DNA of 64,000 nt, from NCBI GenBank assembly GCA_013152415.1, contig JAADGI010000030.1, positions 36,671-100,670 of the forward strand, read 5' to 3'. The notes beneath the pieces are model-generated. The model had not been told where the DNA came from. It searched no databases and saw nothing but the letters and a program-made list of their open reading frames with translations. The stretch comes from Gammaproteobacteria bacterium (GTDB taxonomy: Bacteria > Pseudomonadota > Gammaproteobacteria > HyVt-429). Shown here piece by piece: positions 9,342 to 17,308 of this stretch; the first letter of the stretch is position 1, and each line of letters begins with the position of its first letter. The position numbers and the translations under genes were made by a program.

Positions 9342-9435
9342 CATTCGTCATTCCGACCGCAGCGAAGCGGAGAAACAGGAATCTCGAGCAATAAAATCAA
9401 TGTATTACTGGATTCTAGTTTTCACGGGATGACAA
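9342..9435. repeat. Imperfect palindromic intergenic repeat
   Basis: The region begins cgtcattccg and ends acgggatgac, which are near-complementary, and contains ggaatctc and ggattcta in opposite orientation. This resembles the dispersed cgtcattcc...ggaatgacg elements of gammaproteobacteria. It sits between the convergent permease genes and may help end transcription, although no clear T tract is present. Confidence 0.5.
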
Positions 9436-9467
9436 ATATAGAACATTGTTTATCCAGCCTTCAATAG

Positions 9468-11207
9468 TTAGCGGCCTTGCTGGCATTCTTTGAACACTAA
9501 TGCCTGACATGTCGAACAAATGGATTTATCCAGGCGACTATAAATGCTGTGAATCACCAGCGTTTTGGAATCAAAGAAGTGATCACTCCCTATTTTTCTG
9601 ATAAAACATGATTTTGCTGCAAATTCATAGACTGATCCCTTCAATCCCACGAAATAGAGCCCCCCACCCCTCATCATCAAGCGGTTATTTTCTGCCACTA
9701 ATGCTTCGGCACCGGCAAGGTCAATAAAATTGATGCCACTTGCCTCAATTAAAATATGATTGATGTTCTCATTTTCTGAAATTTGCGCGATTCGCTTCTG
9801 AACATGGTTGATGGAACCGAAATAGACAGACATATCGATTCTCATTATTTTCAATTGGGGGCACTGTTTAAGAGGTTTTTTGTTAACATTGATCAGCTTT
9901 CTGTTTTTTACACCAGGCGAACCATCAAAAGACAATGTGGGAATATGTGGCGTTGAAGTTTTAGCCAAAAACAGGACAAGCGACAGCAAAACCCCGAGAT
10001 AAATGGCAAATTCCAACTCAAGGAACAGGGTGGCAAAGAATGTCGTTAGCAATATTGCCGATTCAGACTTACTGAACGTCAAAGTTTGCCTGATATGACG
10101 AAAATCAATCAGATTATAAGCCACCAACAAAATAATACCGCCCATTGAGGCAATGGGAAGATAGGCGGTCAATGGTGCAATAAGCAACACGATCACCATC
10201 AAAAAGATGGCCGCAAAAATAGCAGAAAGTGGGGTTTTGGCGCCTGATTCATAATTAATACCGGAACGCGTAAACGAACCGGAACCCGCGTAACTGGAGA
10301 AAAAACTACCCAATATATTGGACATACCCTGACCAATGAATTCCTGATTAGGATCAATTCTCTGGTTGGATTTTGTTGCCACTGCACGACTGATCGATAC
10401 CGCTTCGATTAACCCCAGCAAAGCAACCGCAAAGGCTTCGGGTGCCAACATTTTGATAGTTGTGAAGGAAAACTCTGGCGCTGATAACGGTGGCAAACGT
10501 GCTGGTATCTCACCCACCAGCTTGATCCCCGTTGTAAAGTCTGCAAAAAAAACTGCGATAATGCTGCCCACAACCATCCCAATGAGCAAATTAGGCAGCT
10601 TGGGCGCCATCTTCTTAGACAAAATGGCAATCAATAATGTAGCTAAGGCAATGACAACAAGATAAATATTTACCTTTCCCATCCCATGAAAAAGATCAAC
10701 CCAGGTGTGAAGAAATGATTCTCCCTTGGGAATATAGACTCCGGTAATGTGTGGCATCTGACTGGTTGCGATCAATATGGCCGCACCCGCAGTAAAACCA
10801 ATGACCACAGTATGGGAAACGAAGTTGACCAATGCGCCCAACCTTGCCAAACCAAATGCAAATTGATAGACACCCGCTAGAAATGTAAGCGTCAAGGCCA
10901 GTGTTAAAAACTCTGGAGTCCCTGGATCGGCGTGGCGGCTAATCGCGGCAAAAACGACAATTGAAATGGCAGTTGTGGGGCCTGAGACCAAATGAAAGGA
11001 AGAGCCAAACAGGGCAGCAACGATGGGTGTCACCATTGCGGTATAAAGACCGTATTCAGGTGGTAAACCTGCAATGGTGGCAAATGCCACCCCCTGCGGT
11101 AATACGATAACAGCCCCTGTCAGACCAGACATAAAATCGGCTTTTACGGTCTCCTTTGTGGTTAACTTGAACCAGATCAGGAAAGGAAATATCGATGTTA
11201 ATTTCAT
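9468..11207 (-). CDS. SulP-family anion permease with STAS domain
   Basis: 579 residues from an ATG at 11207 with GAGAG upstream. The first ~400 residues form the SulP membrane domain, with signature segments GLPPEYGLYTAM and YAGSGSFTRSGINY. A STAS domain follows (about 440-540; FIDLAGAEAL). The family transports sulfate, bicarbonate or other anions in symport with sodium or protons. The tail CSTCQALVFKECQ carries three cysteines, which is unusual and may be a redox or metal site. Bicarbonate would fit the carbonic-anhydrase-like gene at 52.6 kb, but that link is only inference. Confidence 0.9.
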   Translation of the reverse strand: MKLTSIFPFLIWFKLTTKETVKADFMSGLTGAVIVLPQGVAFATIAGLPPEYGLYTAMVTPIVAALFGSSFHLVSGPTTAISIVVFAAISRHADPGTPEFLTLALTLTFLAGVYQFAFGLARLGALVNFVSHTVVIGFTAGAAILIATSQMPHITGVYIPKGESFLHTWVDLFHGMGKVNIYLVVIALATLLIAILSKKMAPKLPNLLIGMVVGSIIAVFFADFTTGIKLVGEIPARLPPLSAPEFSFTTIKMLAPEAFAVALLGLIEAVSISRAVATKSNQRIDPNQEFIGQGMSNILGSFFSSYAGSGSFTRSGINYESGAKTPLSAIFAAIFLMVIVLLIAPLTAYLPIASMGGIILLVAYNLIDFRHIRQTLTFSKSESAILLTTFFATLFLELEFAIYLGVLLSLVLFLAKTSTPHIPTLSFDGSPGVKNRKLINVNKKPLKQCPQLKIMRIDMSVYFGSINHVQKRIAQISENENINHILIEASGINFIDLAGAEALVAENNRLMMRGGGLYFVGLKGSVYEFAAKSCFIRKIGSDHFFDSKTLVIHSIYSRLDKSICSTCQALVFKECQQGR

Positions 11208-11474
11208 TTAAACTCTCGTAGTGTATTTTTGCGAATGACAACCGCCGTTGTTCCGCTGACAAAGAACCAGGATTCGGTTCAGAAAGGCCCTAAAACCAAA
11301 AACACCACATTCCGGATAGAACAAAGTGGAGACCCGAAATTCGGTTTACGCCAATTTTGCACGTTCTGGATTTCTGCTTCCGAAATCCTACTCCTTGTTT
11401 ATTCGTTACTCCTGCGACACCAACAATATCCTTGCAGACCAAAGAGCCTTCTTTGGTGGGAGTGTCTTGTCACA

Positions 11475-12086
11475 TCAGCCCTTGGAAACGGCTTTCTGGA
11501 TAAGGGGAATCAACGGCTCAGGGAGCCTGATCCCACCCGAAAGCGCGAACTGCTGCGCTTGGCCAGACATCTTTTTCCAGGTTTTACGGATAATATCGAG
11601 CCACTTTTCCTCATCATACTCAGGATGCTTGTTAACGAACTCCGGCATATAGTGCTCGATAAAAACCAGATCAGCCACATCTTCCAACAACTGCGTATCG
11701 GGATTCTCCTTAATCTTTTTCTTGGCCACCGCCTGCTTCACCCTGTCGATGACGTCTTCACCATAACCTGCCTGCACCAACAGATCAGCCGCCGTCTGAG
11801 CATGGAATTGATACAGCCCTTTGCGCCATTGCAGATAACCGATGCGGTCCATGGGATAGGCATCACGCCGGGATTCCCAGCGCCGGATATGCTGCGCACG
11901 AATAGCTAACTTCATCGTATCATCGGCATCGGACGCATAGCGCTGCAGCATGTCGGACATACGCTGGGAATAAAGAAGCTCTTTTGGCCATTCCTTACCC
12001 TTGTCGACCTCATGGTTCGGGTCTTCGCTGTTTGCGGCGTCTATCATCGCCATGGCCTTGTCGAAAATCGATTGCTGCTGAGACAT
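11475..12086 (-). CDS. DUF4202 family protein
   Basis: 203 residues, all-helical and soluble. The segment AIRAQHIRRWESRRDAYPMDRIGYLQWRK and the later FIEHYMPEFVNKHPEY are characteristic of DUF4202. The family has HD-like histidine positions, but no activity has been established. It lies upstream of the SulP gene on the same strand with about 270 bases between, so co-transcription is possible but not shown. Confidence 0.8.
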   Translation of the reverse strand: MSQQQSIFDKAMAMIDAANSEDPNHEVDKGKEWPKELLYSQRMSDMLQRYASDADDTMKLAIRAQHIRRWESRRDAYPMDRIGYLQWRKGLYQFHAQTAADLLVQAGYGEDVIDRVKQAVAKKKIKENPDTQLLEDVADLVFIEHYMPEFVNKHPEYDEEKWLDIIRKTWKKMSGQAQQFALSGGIRLPEPLIPLIQKAVSKG

Positions 12087-12269
12087 AGGGATTACTCTGA
12101 TTGTTGACGCTTAGGTTGTGCAGCCATGTAGATAATCAATATCGTATTCATAACGTATTTAATACCCTTTGCCTTGTTTGCAAGACCAATATCGAACTCT
12201 CCCTTTCATTTGAAAAATCGGGTGGGATCAATCGCGCCAGGCCCACTGTCCCACTTAATTCACTCTGTC

Positions 12270-12290
12270 ATGCCGGACTTGATCCGGCAT
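12270..12290. repeat. REP-like palindrome
   Basis: ATGCCGGA and TCCGGCAT form a perfect 8-bp stem around a 5-base loop. This is the only recognisable structure in the 326-base gap between the DUF4202 gene and the first TA remnant. Confidence 0.5.
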
Positions 12291-12412
12291 CCAGTAAGCT
12301 TTTGAACTTATGTCTCGAATTCTTGATGCCAGTTGAAAATGGCTAGATTCAGCATATCTAGCGCTAATCGACCCACTCTAAGTGAGACAGCAATGCATCA
12401 GACCTGTTGGGT

Positions 12413-12661
12413 TTACACAGCCCGTTTAAGCTCTTCCCGAATAATTCTTCGCAACGCATTTTCAAGTTCTTTATCATGCGTGCCAACATACTCGCGTAAA
12501 GCATCATTGATAAGCGTCTGATAATTTCCTCCGCCTAAGTGATGCACACGTTTCTTGAAATGCTCGATGATGTCGGCATCCAGACGAATAGTGATCCGAA
12601 GCTTGCTCGGATCCGCTTTTACAACCGGTCCTCGATTACCTTTGGAAAAGTTCTCAACCAC
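12413..12661 (-). CDS. BrnA-type antitoxin
   Basis: About 82 residues with the BrnA ribbon-helix-helix core: LRITIRLDADIIEHFKKR, then GGGNYQTLINDALREYV. The GTG at 12661 is preferred as start because it follows the stop of the neighbouring toxin remnant by a few bases and has AGGATTAGG upstream. A longer frame to 12763 reads the toxin sequence out of frame. BrnA neutralises BrnT and represses the operon; here the toxin is destroyed, so the antitoxin is orphaned. Confidence 0.7.
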   Translation of the reverse strand: MVENFSKGNRGPVVKADPSKLRITIRLDADIIEHFKKRVHHLGGGNYQTLINDALREYVGTHDKELENALRRIIREELKRAV

Positions 12662-12677
12662 ACCAAATCCTAACCCT

Positions 12678-12925
12678 TCAAAATCGCTTTGATTTTTGTT
12701 TCGATGCTGAGCACGCAGAAATGATTCGAATACGGTTCTCGCCACGCGAGACGTGAATGGCATAAAGCACGTTCACAGGGGACCCACAGCCAGAGTCTTG
12801 AAGCAAATATCCGCATCAAGATCTATATGGTTAATGCGCTCTCATCATTCAAGCGCCAAAGCGGTATCGGAAAATCAACACCGTGCTTCTTGGGCCTCGC
12901 TCTACCTTATGCGGACCCACGCAAT
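12678..12925 (-). pseudogene. Heavily decayed brnT toxin
   Basis: Pieces of the BrnT protein are readable in different frames: KKHGVDF, then LNDESALTI followed by a TAG stop, then VNVLYAIHVSRGENRIRIIS ending KSKRF and a stop at 12678. A near-WDPHK start box lies at 12905-12919 with one base missing. At least three frame changes and one nonsense codon separate the fragments. It directly precedes the antitoxin at 12661, the normal brnT-brnA order. Confidence 0.7.
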
Positions 12926-13290
12926 AAGCTATGGCCTGAAGTGTATGTACAATCCGTGCACATTGCAAGGGCAAGGATGAATCAGCCTCAGACTAAAGAC
13001 CCATCGTGTCCATTATGGCCCTGCTAATCTAATAAAATTAGATCAATTAAACTTAAAACCATCGGCATACCAGAAACACAAAATATTTTCTCCTGAAACC
13101 CAACAATCTATCAGCTTGATGATCCTGTCACTTTGACAAGGTGAGTATTATTCGGGAGCCCCATGTGGCACACCCTTCGAGAGGCATCAAAACAAGCGCC
13201 TTTAGTGGAGTAGAGGAGTTGCCAATAAACAGCAATGCTCCTACTATCGCACTTCACGTTTTGAATATCATTGATGTGGAGGAGTCACTC

Positions 13291-13590
13291 ATGAAGATAG
13301 GATTAGTTGTTGCGCTGGCAACCACTGTTTTGTTTGCTGGATCTTTTGTCACCGAGACTTGGGCTGAGAAGAAGGCATCCAGCACCAAATCCTTATTGAA
13401 AGACAAGAAGCCGTCCGCAGCAGACAAGAAAAAGGCCATATCGAGATCAAAGGGAAAGTTAAACCTGAGTGAAAAGGGGATGTTTGACTGCTGGAGTTTT
13501 TGTGACGAAGTCTGCATGATCCAACCGGGTGGAGTATGTTACTGCGGTGCTCAAAGCTATGACTGTGGAGGTGAACCAGTAAGCTACTAA
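13291..13590 (+). CDS. Small exported cysteine-rich protein
   Basis: 99 residues from the ATG at 13291, with a strong GGAGGAG about 7 bases upstream. A signal peptide (about 25 residues, ending TWA) is followed by a lysine/serine-rich linker and a C-terminal domain with six cysteines spaced C-x3-C-x3-C-x7-C-x-C-x6-C. The CxxxC and CxC spacing recalls small disulfide-stapled peptides, but this is only a pattern. I do not recognise a family. It stands alone among TA genes on the opposite strand. Confidence 0.65.
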   Translation: MKIGLVVALATTVLFAGSFVTETWAEKKASSTKSLLKDKKPSAADKKKAISRSKGKLNLSEKGMFDCWSFCDEVCMIQPGGVCYCGAQSYDCGGEPVSY

Positions 13591-13630
13591 GTTTAAAGCA
13601 AAAACTGAAAATCCAAGGAGGCCACACTGG

Positions 13631-13702
13631 AGGTCAGAACCAGATTCTTTCAAATCCTAATGTTTTAGCGAGGCGCTATGGATTTGCGCTCGGACCCCAT
13701 GT
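13631..13702. repeat. Dispersed repeat A, copy 1
   Basis: About 72 bases nearly identical to 14871-14942, sharing caaatcctaat, agcgaggcgctatg and atttgcgct. Its ends (ggtcagaacc and gcggaccc-like) are roughly complementary. It starts just after the small cysteine-rich gene and ends at the stop codon of the antitoxin at 13704. Confidence 0.75.
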
Positions 13703-13703
13703 C

Positions 13704-13937
13704 TTACGAGCGTCCGTTTGAGTTCTTTGTTAGGTTTTTTAGCCCATCATCGGCCAATTCCATCAGCATTCTCAAGGCATGATTTACGGCCCCTGAGTCT
13801 TTGAAAACCTCTGCAATATCGGGCTCCAGAAGAATAACGTTAGTACCCTGTTGATAAGCACGATAATGTTTACCACGGACACCGCCCGAAAAGTCGTATT
13901 CAGACCTCATTTCTTTGTCTTCAGTGGTTTTGCTCAT
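13704..13937 (-). CDS. BrnA-like/COG3514-type antitoxin of a BrnT toxin
   Basis: 77 residues from the ATG at 13937. MRSEYDFSGGVRGKHY and LLEPDIAEVFKDSGAVNHAL are typical of the small antitoxin that partners BrnT-like toxins. It overlaps the end of the toxin frame (stop at 13921), the usual translationally coupled order. The frame is intact although the toxin is frameshifted. Confidence 0.8.
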   Translation of the reverse strand: MSKTTEDKEMRSEYDFSGGVRGKHYRAYQQGTNVILLEPDIAEVFKDSGAVNHALRMLMELADDGLKNLTKNSNGRS

Positions 13938-14198
13938 AATATTTCTGTTCCTGCCGCGTGGCTTTTCTGGCACTGATGATGCGGATTTTGCCCTGTTTCC
14001 TCTCAGCGTAGGACACCACCAGAAAATTTCTATATTTGATTTGCCGATACTAAGAAATCGGAATTCTCCTGACGATTGGTCTGGGTCTGAGACTGTTAAT
14101 TCCAGGGGATCAGCAAACACGGTTGTGGCTTCAGAAAAGATGATGCCGTGTTTCTTATCATTTGTGGCTGCCTTATTTGGATCCCATTCGAGTTCCAC
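13921..14198 (-). pseudogene. brnT toxin with a single frameshift
   Basis: The first 53 residues read cleanly as BrnT (MELEWDPNKAATNDKKHG, then FADPLELTVSDPDQS). After SIGKSN the homology moves by one base: the correct continuation VVSYAERKQGKIRIISARKA and YYEQNH ends at 13921. One missing base near 14035 (run GAAATTTTCTGG) explains it. Reading on in the original frame fuses the toxin front to the antitoxin in a 164-residue product. This may be decay, a sequencing error, or less likely recoding. Confidence 0.75.
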
Positions 14199-14436
14199 TG
14201 CTCACCTCTCCATGACGAGTGACTCCGGCCATCTTCATGATCTGCCCACATTATGGACCCACTTATAGGATAGGGGCAATGCCAACGCTCTCGATATCCC
14301 CGTCTCCTGCGGCACTAGCACTTCCATGCGCGTCATTTGCGTCAAGGAATTCAAGAGTCAAACTACCAACCACTTCCTCACCAACACCACTGCAACGTAA
14401 GAGGCTCAGATTTGGCTCTGACCCCATTCCGTTGTT

Positions 14437-14640
14437 ATGAAACTAAAGGTGATCGTTCATGAAGCAGAAGAAGGGGGCTACTGGGCCGAAGTCCCATCAA
14501 TTCCGGGCTGTGCCACCCAGGGTGAGACATTCGATGAACTTCTCGGCAATATCTACGAGGCCGTCGAGGGCTGTTTGTCTATAGACATAAAAGATATCGA
14601 GATAACCGAAAAAGACAAGATTCTCGAGATCGCAGTGTGA
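14437..14640 (+). CDS. hicB: HicB-family antitoxin
   Basis: 67 residues with the partial RNase H-like HicB fold: VIVHEAEEGGYWAEVPSIPG followed by GCATQGETFDELLGNI. There is no added DNA-binding domain, as in the short HicB group. Its TGA overlaps the GTG start of hicA by four bases, so the two are translationally coupled. It binds and masks the HicA toxin. Confidence 0.88.
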   Translation: MKLKVIVHEAEEGGYWAEVPSIPGCATQGETFDELLGNIYEAVEGCLSIDIKDIEITEKDKILEIAV

Positions 14641-14831
14641 AAGCTATCTCCGAGAAGGATTTTGCCAAGTTTTTGATAAAGAAAGGCTGGAAATTTCGGA
14701 GAACGAAGGGCAGCCATCATATTTATGTAAAAGAAGGAAACGCTATACGTATTTCTGTTCCCATTCACGGAAACAAACCATTAAAACTTGGGCTCCTTAA
14801 ACACCTCATGAAAGTTGCTGAAATTGATTAA
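14637..14831 (+). CDS. hicA: HicA mRNA-interferase toxin
   Basis: 64 residues starting at a GTG that overlaps the hicB stop. KGWKFRRTKGSHHIY carries the catalytic histidine (H27 in GSHH) of the double-stranded-RNA-binding-like HicA fold. Full length for the family, so this module appears intact, unlike most of its neighbours. HicA cleaves mRNA when HicB is lost. Confidence 0.88.
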   Translation: MKAISEKDFAKFLIKKGWKFRRTKGSHHIYVKEGNAIRISVPIHGNKPLKLGLLKHLMKVAEID

Positions 14832-14870
14832 AGCGAATGATAACACCTTTCTTTTGGGGTCCTTTCATTT

Positions 14871-14942
14871 GGGTTCAGAGCCAGATTTTTCAAATCCTAA
14901 TATTTCAGCGAGGCGCTATGAATTTGCGCTCTGACTCCATGT
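14871..14942. repeat. Dispersed repeat A, copy 2
   Basis: Second copy of the element at 13631-13702. Its terminal gggttcagagcc and gctctgactcc are nearly complementary, so the unit can form a stem. It separates hicA from the higA remnant. A third, shorter relative (gctcagatttggctctgac) lies at about 14404, just before hicB. Confidence 0.75.
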
Positions 14943-14963
14943 TTTGTCAGAGGATTATCACTG

Positions 14964-15284
14964 ATGGCGCGTAAACCTTCTCATCCGGGCGCACTGCTGC
15001 GTGAAGTCGTGCTGCCTGAAACAAGATTAACAGTTACGGAACTGGCAAAGCGATGCGGGCTCACCAGGAACACGTTCTCGAAGATCGTTAATGAACGTGG
15101 TGATATCACCGAAGACATTGCAATCCGGCTTAGTCGGATCGTCGGCAGCATGCCTCAGTTTTGGTTAAATATGCGACCAAGCGCAATCTTTGGTAGCTTG
15201 AGCAGAAAAACAAAGATGTCTACAAGAATATTAAACGACTCCGAATTGCATAGTGGTTGTGTAAGGTTGGTTGTCACACAATGA
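14964..15284 (+). pseudogene. higA-type antitoxin, frameshifted C-terminus
   Basis: The first ~70 residues are a HigA/XRE antitoxin: HPGALLREVVLPE, helix-turn-helix ELAKRCGLTRNTFSKIVN, and MPQFWLNM. The family then continues with an NYDLW-type helix. Here one base is missing after FWLNM; restoring it reads QTKRNLW, a TAG in place of CAG, then LEQKNKDVYKNIKRLR. The frame as it stands ends in an unrelated tail. No higB toxin is next to it. The helix-turn-helix could still bind DNA. Confidence 0.7.
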
Positions 15285-15367
15285 TCTTAACCCCAATTCT
15301 GTTCATGATAAAAGGCGTTTTCGTTTTCAATGCGTAATGGTCTAGGCATGAGGTGCGTGTAGATCAC

Positions 15368-15397
15368 CAAGTATTATGAAGCAAGCGTCTTGACCCC
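15368..15397. repeat. Dispersed repeat B, copy 1
   Basis: 30 bases matching 60428-60457 at 28 positions (caagtattat, gcaagcg, cttgacccc). Both copies abut decayed accessory genes. Its nature is unknown. Confidence 0.7.
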
Positions 15398-15404
15398 TTC
15401 TTGC

Positions 15405-16127
15405 TCAACCAAAATAGTCTTTAAGTATTTCACTTATCTTTTTACCAATATCTGAAACTTCTACACATAGCTTAGAGCCCTCAACGATATATGGGTCTGA
15501 CATTTTATGATCATCTTGATCTCTAACAGATACTTCAGGAGAAATTATTTTTACCAAACCAGTTGAAGCAATATTTCCTGCCTCCTCGACTGTTAAACAA
15601 TCATCTCTCAACCCATACCTATATTTCCATTTATCACTTTCTTTCCATCCTTCCTCTACAAACCATCTCAGATCATCAAATATTACTTGGCTAATGATAT
15701 GTGAGGCTCGTAAGAATTCATCATAGCTAATACGCCCTGATAAAAATGCTGAAAAAAGGCAAGCTACTATTTGTGATTCTTCATGGTCGTCACACTTATC
15801 GATTATGTATAACAGTTTTTCTCCTACTCTTGTTTTAAACTTGCCAGAAGTGTCAATTTTATTGATCATTTCTTGGCGTTTTTCTGTTGAAATATCATTA
15901 AGTTCAGAAATAAAATAGATGATCTTTTTCAGAAAAAGACTTTCTTTTATTCCAACTGCGGTTTTCCCTAAACCTATGACCGTTCCAATAATTGGAATTT
16001 GTTTTGCAACGCCCTCATCCATCAAGCTATCCGTAAGAACCTCAGCTAGCGAAATTGAGACATTATGCAGGTTGCTATCCTTGAGGGTTCGCTCAAATGA
16101 TTTTGACAGCGTATTAATCTCTGACAT
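15405..16127 (-). CDS. Hypothetical protein, 240 residues, AT-rich
   Basis: Not recognised. A short hydrophobic, glycine-rich segment lies at about 44-60 (IPIIGTVIGLGKTAVGI), followed by a mostly helical region with charged surfaces and a beta-rich C-terminus. There is no signal peptide. The base composition is clearly more AT-rich than the housekeeping genes, which suggests recent acquisition. It sits between TA remnants. A perfect 13-bp palindrome lies 76-111 bases upstream of the start and may be its operator. Confidence 0.6.
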   Translation of the reverse strand: MSEINTLSKSFERTLKDSNLHNVSISLAEVLTDSLMDEGVAKQIPIIGTVIGLGKTAVGIKESLFLKKIIYFISELNDISTEKRQEMINKIDTSGKFKTRVGEKLLYIIDKCDDHEESQIVACLFSAFLSGRISYDEFLRASHIISQVIFDDLRWFVEEGWKESDKWKYRYGLRDDCLTVEEAGNIASTGLVKIISPEVSVRDQDDHKMSDPYIVEGSKLCVEVSDIGKKISEILKDYFG

Positions 16128-16202
16128 ATTCTTTTTTCACATAACATTGTTATTGAGCGCACTTTCCACACCTAGACATATCGTTCCAAATATAGCCAGT
16201 TC

Positions 16203-16238
16203 TTTCCAGATATGGACAGTTATTACCATATCTGGAAA
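16203..16238. promoter_or_regulatory. Perfect 13-bp inverted repeat upstream of the 240-residue gene
   Basis: tttccagatatgg and ccatatctggaaa are exact complements around a 10-base AT-rich loop. The position fits an operator in the promoter region of the gene starting at 16127. No poly-T run follows on either strand, so a terminator is less likely. Confidence 0.45.
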
Positions 16239-16244
16239 GTTCAA

Positions 16245-16561
16245 ATCCCGTTGACAATTCTCTTTTCCAGCCCCCAATTCTATAATTTTCCGTGCCGGAA
16301 GTTGCCAAAATATTTTGTCCGCAACTACTGACCACCGGAAGATTTTACACGCTGGCGCAACCGGGTCTCCTGATAGCCTATTTTAACTGTCAATAATCTG
16401 TTGGTATGGAGATTTCCCGAGGGACGTGGCGCTTCCAGCCAAGGTTTTTCGTCGACAATGATTTCGACGGTAGTTACGCGTCTCTGAACATATAAAAAGG
16501 GATCAAGTATCATATCGACTCTTTGTCCGTTCAAATTCTCTTGGAAAGGTTTTGATGACAT
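16245..16561 (-). pseudogene. Decayed small gene of unknown family
   Basis: A 78-codon frame from 16561 reads LLTVKIGYQETRLRQRVKSSGG and stops. Further fragments in shifted frames (FWQLPARKIIELG, then LEKRIVNGI) continue what looks like one small protein. I have seen this RVKxAGGxW...LGLExRIV pattern in small uncharacterised proteobacterial proteins. At least two frameshifts and a stop make it a pseudogene. Confidence 0.5.
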
Positions 16562-16649
16562 CTATAATTTACTCACTATCCTAAACAGAGACAAGTTCCT
16601 CACGTGAGCGGGGAATCAGCGTAGTTAAATGTGTGAGCCAACTCACAAG

Positions 16650-16913
16650 TTAAATGTTGGTTGAGACGATTTGATCGGTGTTTTTGTTTGAATCCAGATA
16701 CAACGTATCAGGGCAAATATCTTGCTCATGAGGCCATACAACAGTGCCATCCAGCTCCTTTGCTTCATTAAAGTAATTCTTGTCTTTCAGCTCTTCAAAA
16801 ACACCAAAACTGAGAAGCTGAGTGCAATCGTATATTCCATGCTCACCATTGGTAAATTCGATGTGCAGTTTATAATCAGCGCATGGGGTTACTTTCTTTA
16901 CTCTAGGGTTCAT
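16650..16913 (-). CDS. DUF2442 domain protein (putative TA partner)
   Basis: 87 residues with the DUF2442 pattern: VKKVTPCADYKLHIEFTNGE, a central YDCTQLL and the ending VVWPHEQDICPDTLY. It follows the DUF4160 gene after 5 bases, the usual pairing of these two families, which behave as a candidate toxin-antitoxin module. Both frames are intact. Biochemical roles are not established here. Confidence 0.8.
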   Translation of the reverse strand: MNPRVKKVTPCADYKLHIEFTNGEHGIYDCTQLLSFGVFEELKDKNYFNEAKELDGTVVWPHEQDICPDTLYLDSNKNTDQIVSTNI

Positions 16914-16918
16914 GATTG

Positions 16919-17188
16919 TTACCTCAAAGGCTCGATTTTATAGGGGTGCTGTCCTTCCACAGCGAGCTCCCAATCCGCCACCAATTCATCCTTATGCAAC
17001 TCTATCCAAGCCTGTAGAAGCTTCATCTTTGCAGCAGGAATAGCACCATCAAGGACGGTGCCATCTGGAATCGAAACAATGACCTCATCATCTTGGTATT
17101 TCACATGGATGTGGGGCAGATTATGCTGCTTATTGTCCATGAAATACATATAGACGATAAGACCATAAAACATCGATATTGCTGGCAC
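16919..17188 (-). CDS. DUF4160 domain protein (putative TA partner)
   Basis: 89 residues; MFYGLIVYMYFMDNKQHNLPHIHVKYQ is the DUF4160 signature, with the paired histidines in LPHIHV. First gene of a two-gene unit with DUF2442. The C-terminal part (LLQAWIELHKDELVADWELA) is also typical. The start is uncertain, because PAISMF near the beginning also matches the family. Confidence 0.8.
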   Translation of the reverse strand: MPAISMFYGLIVYMYFMDNKQHNLPHIHVKYQDDEVIVSIPDGTVLDGAIPAAKMKLLQAWIELHKDELVADWELAVEGQHPYKIEPLR

Positions 17189-17308
17189 TATTGGTCCTCT
17201 ACTTATTGCTCACAATTGAGCATGTATTTTAATACTAGAAATAGCCTAGAGATATACATTCCTTATCCTTTGCGTCTTCGCGCCTTAGCGGCAAAGATTC
17301 ATACAATC

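Noticed and set aside
14262..14400. Open leftward stretch (reads GSLTLEFLDANDAHGSASAA) between brnT and hicB
   Set aside because: About 45 codons without a start and without a recognised family; kept only as a note because it may be another gene scrap.
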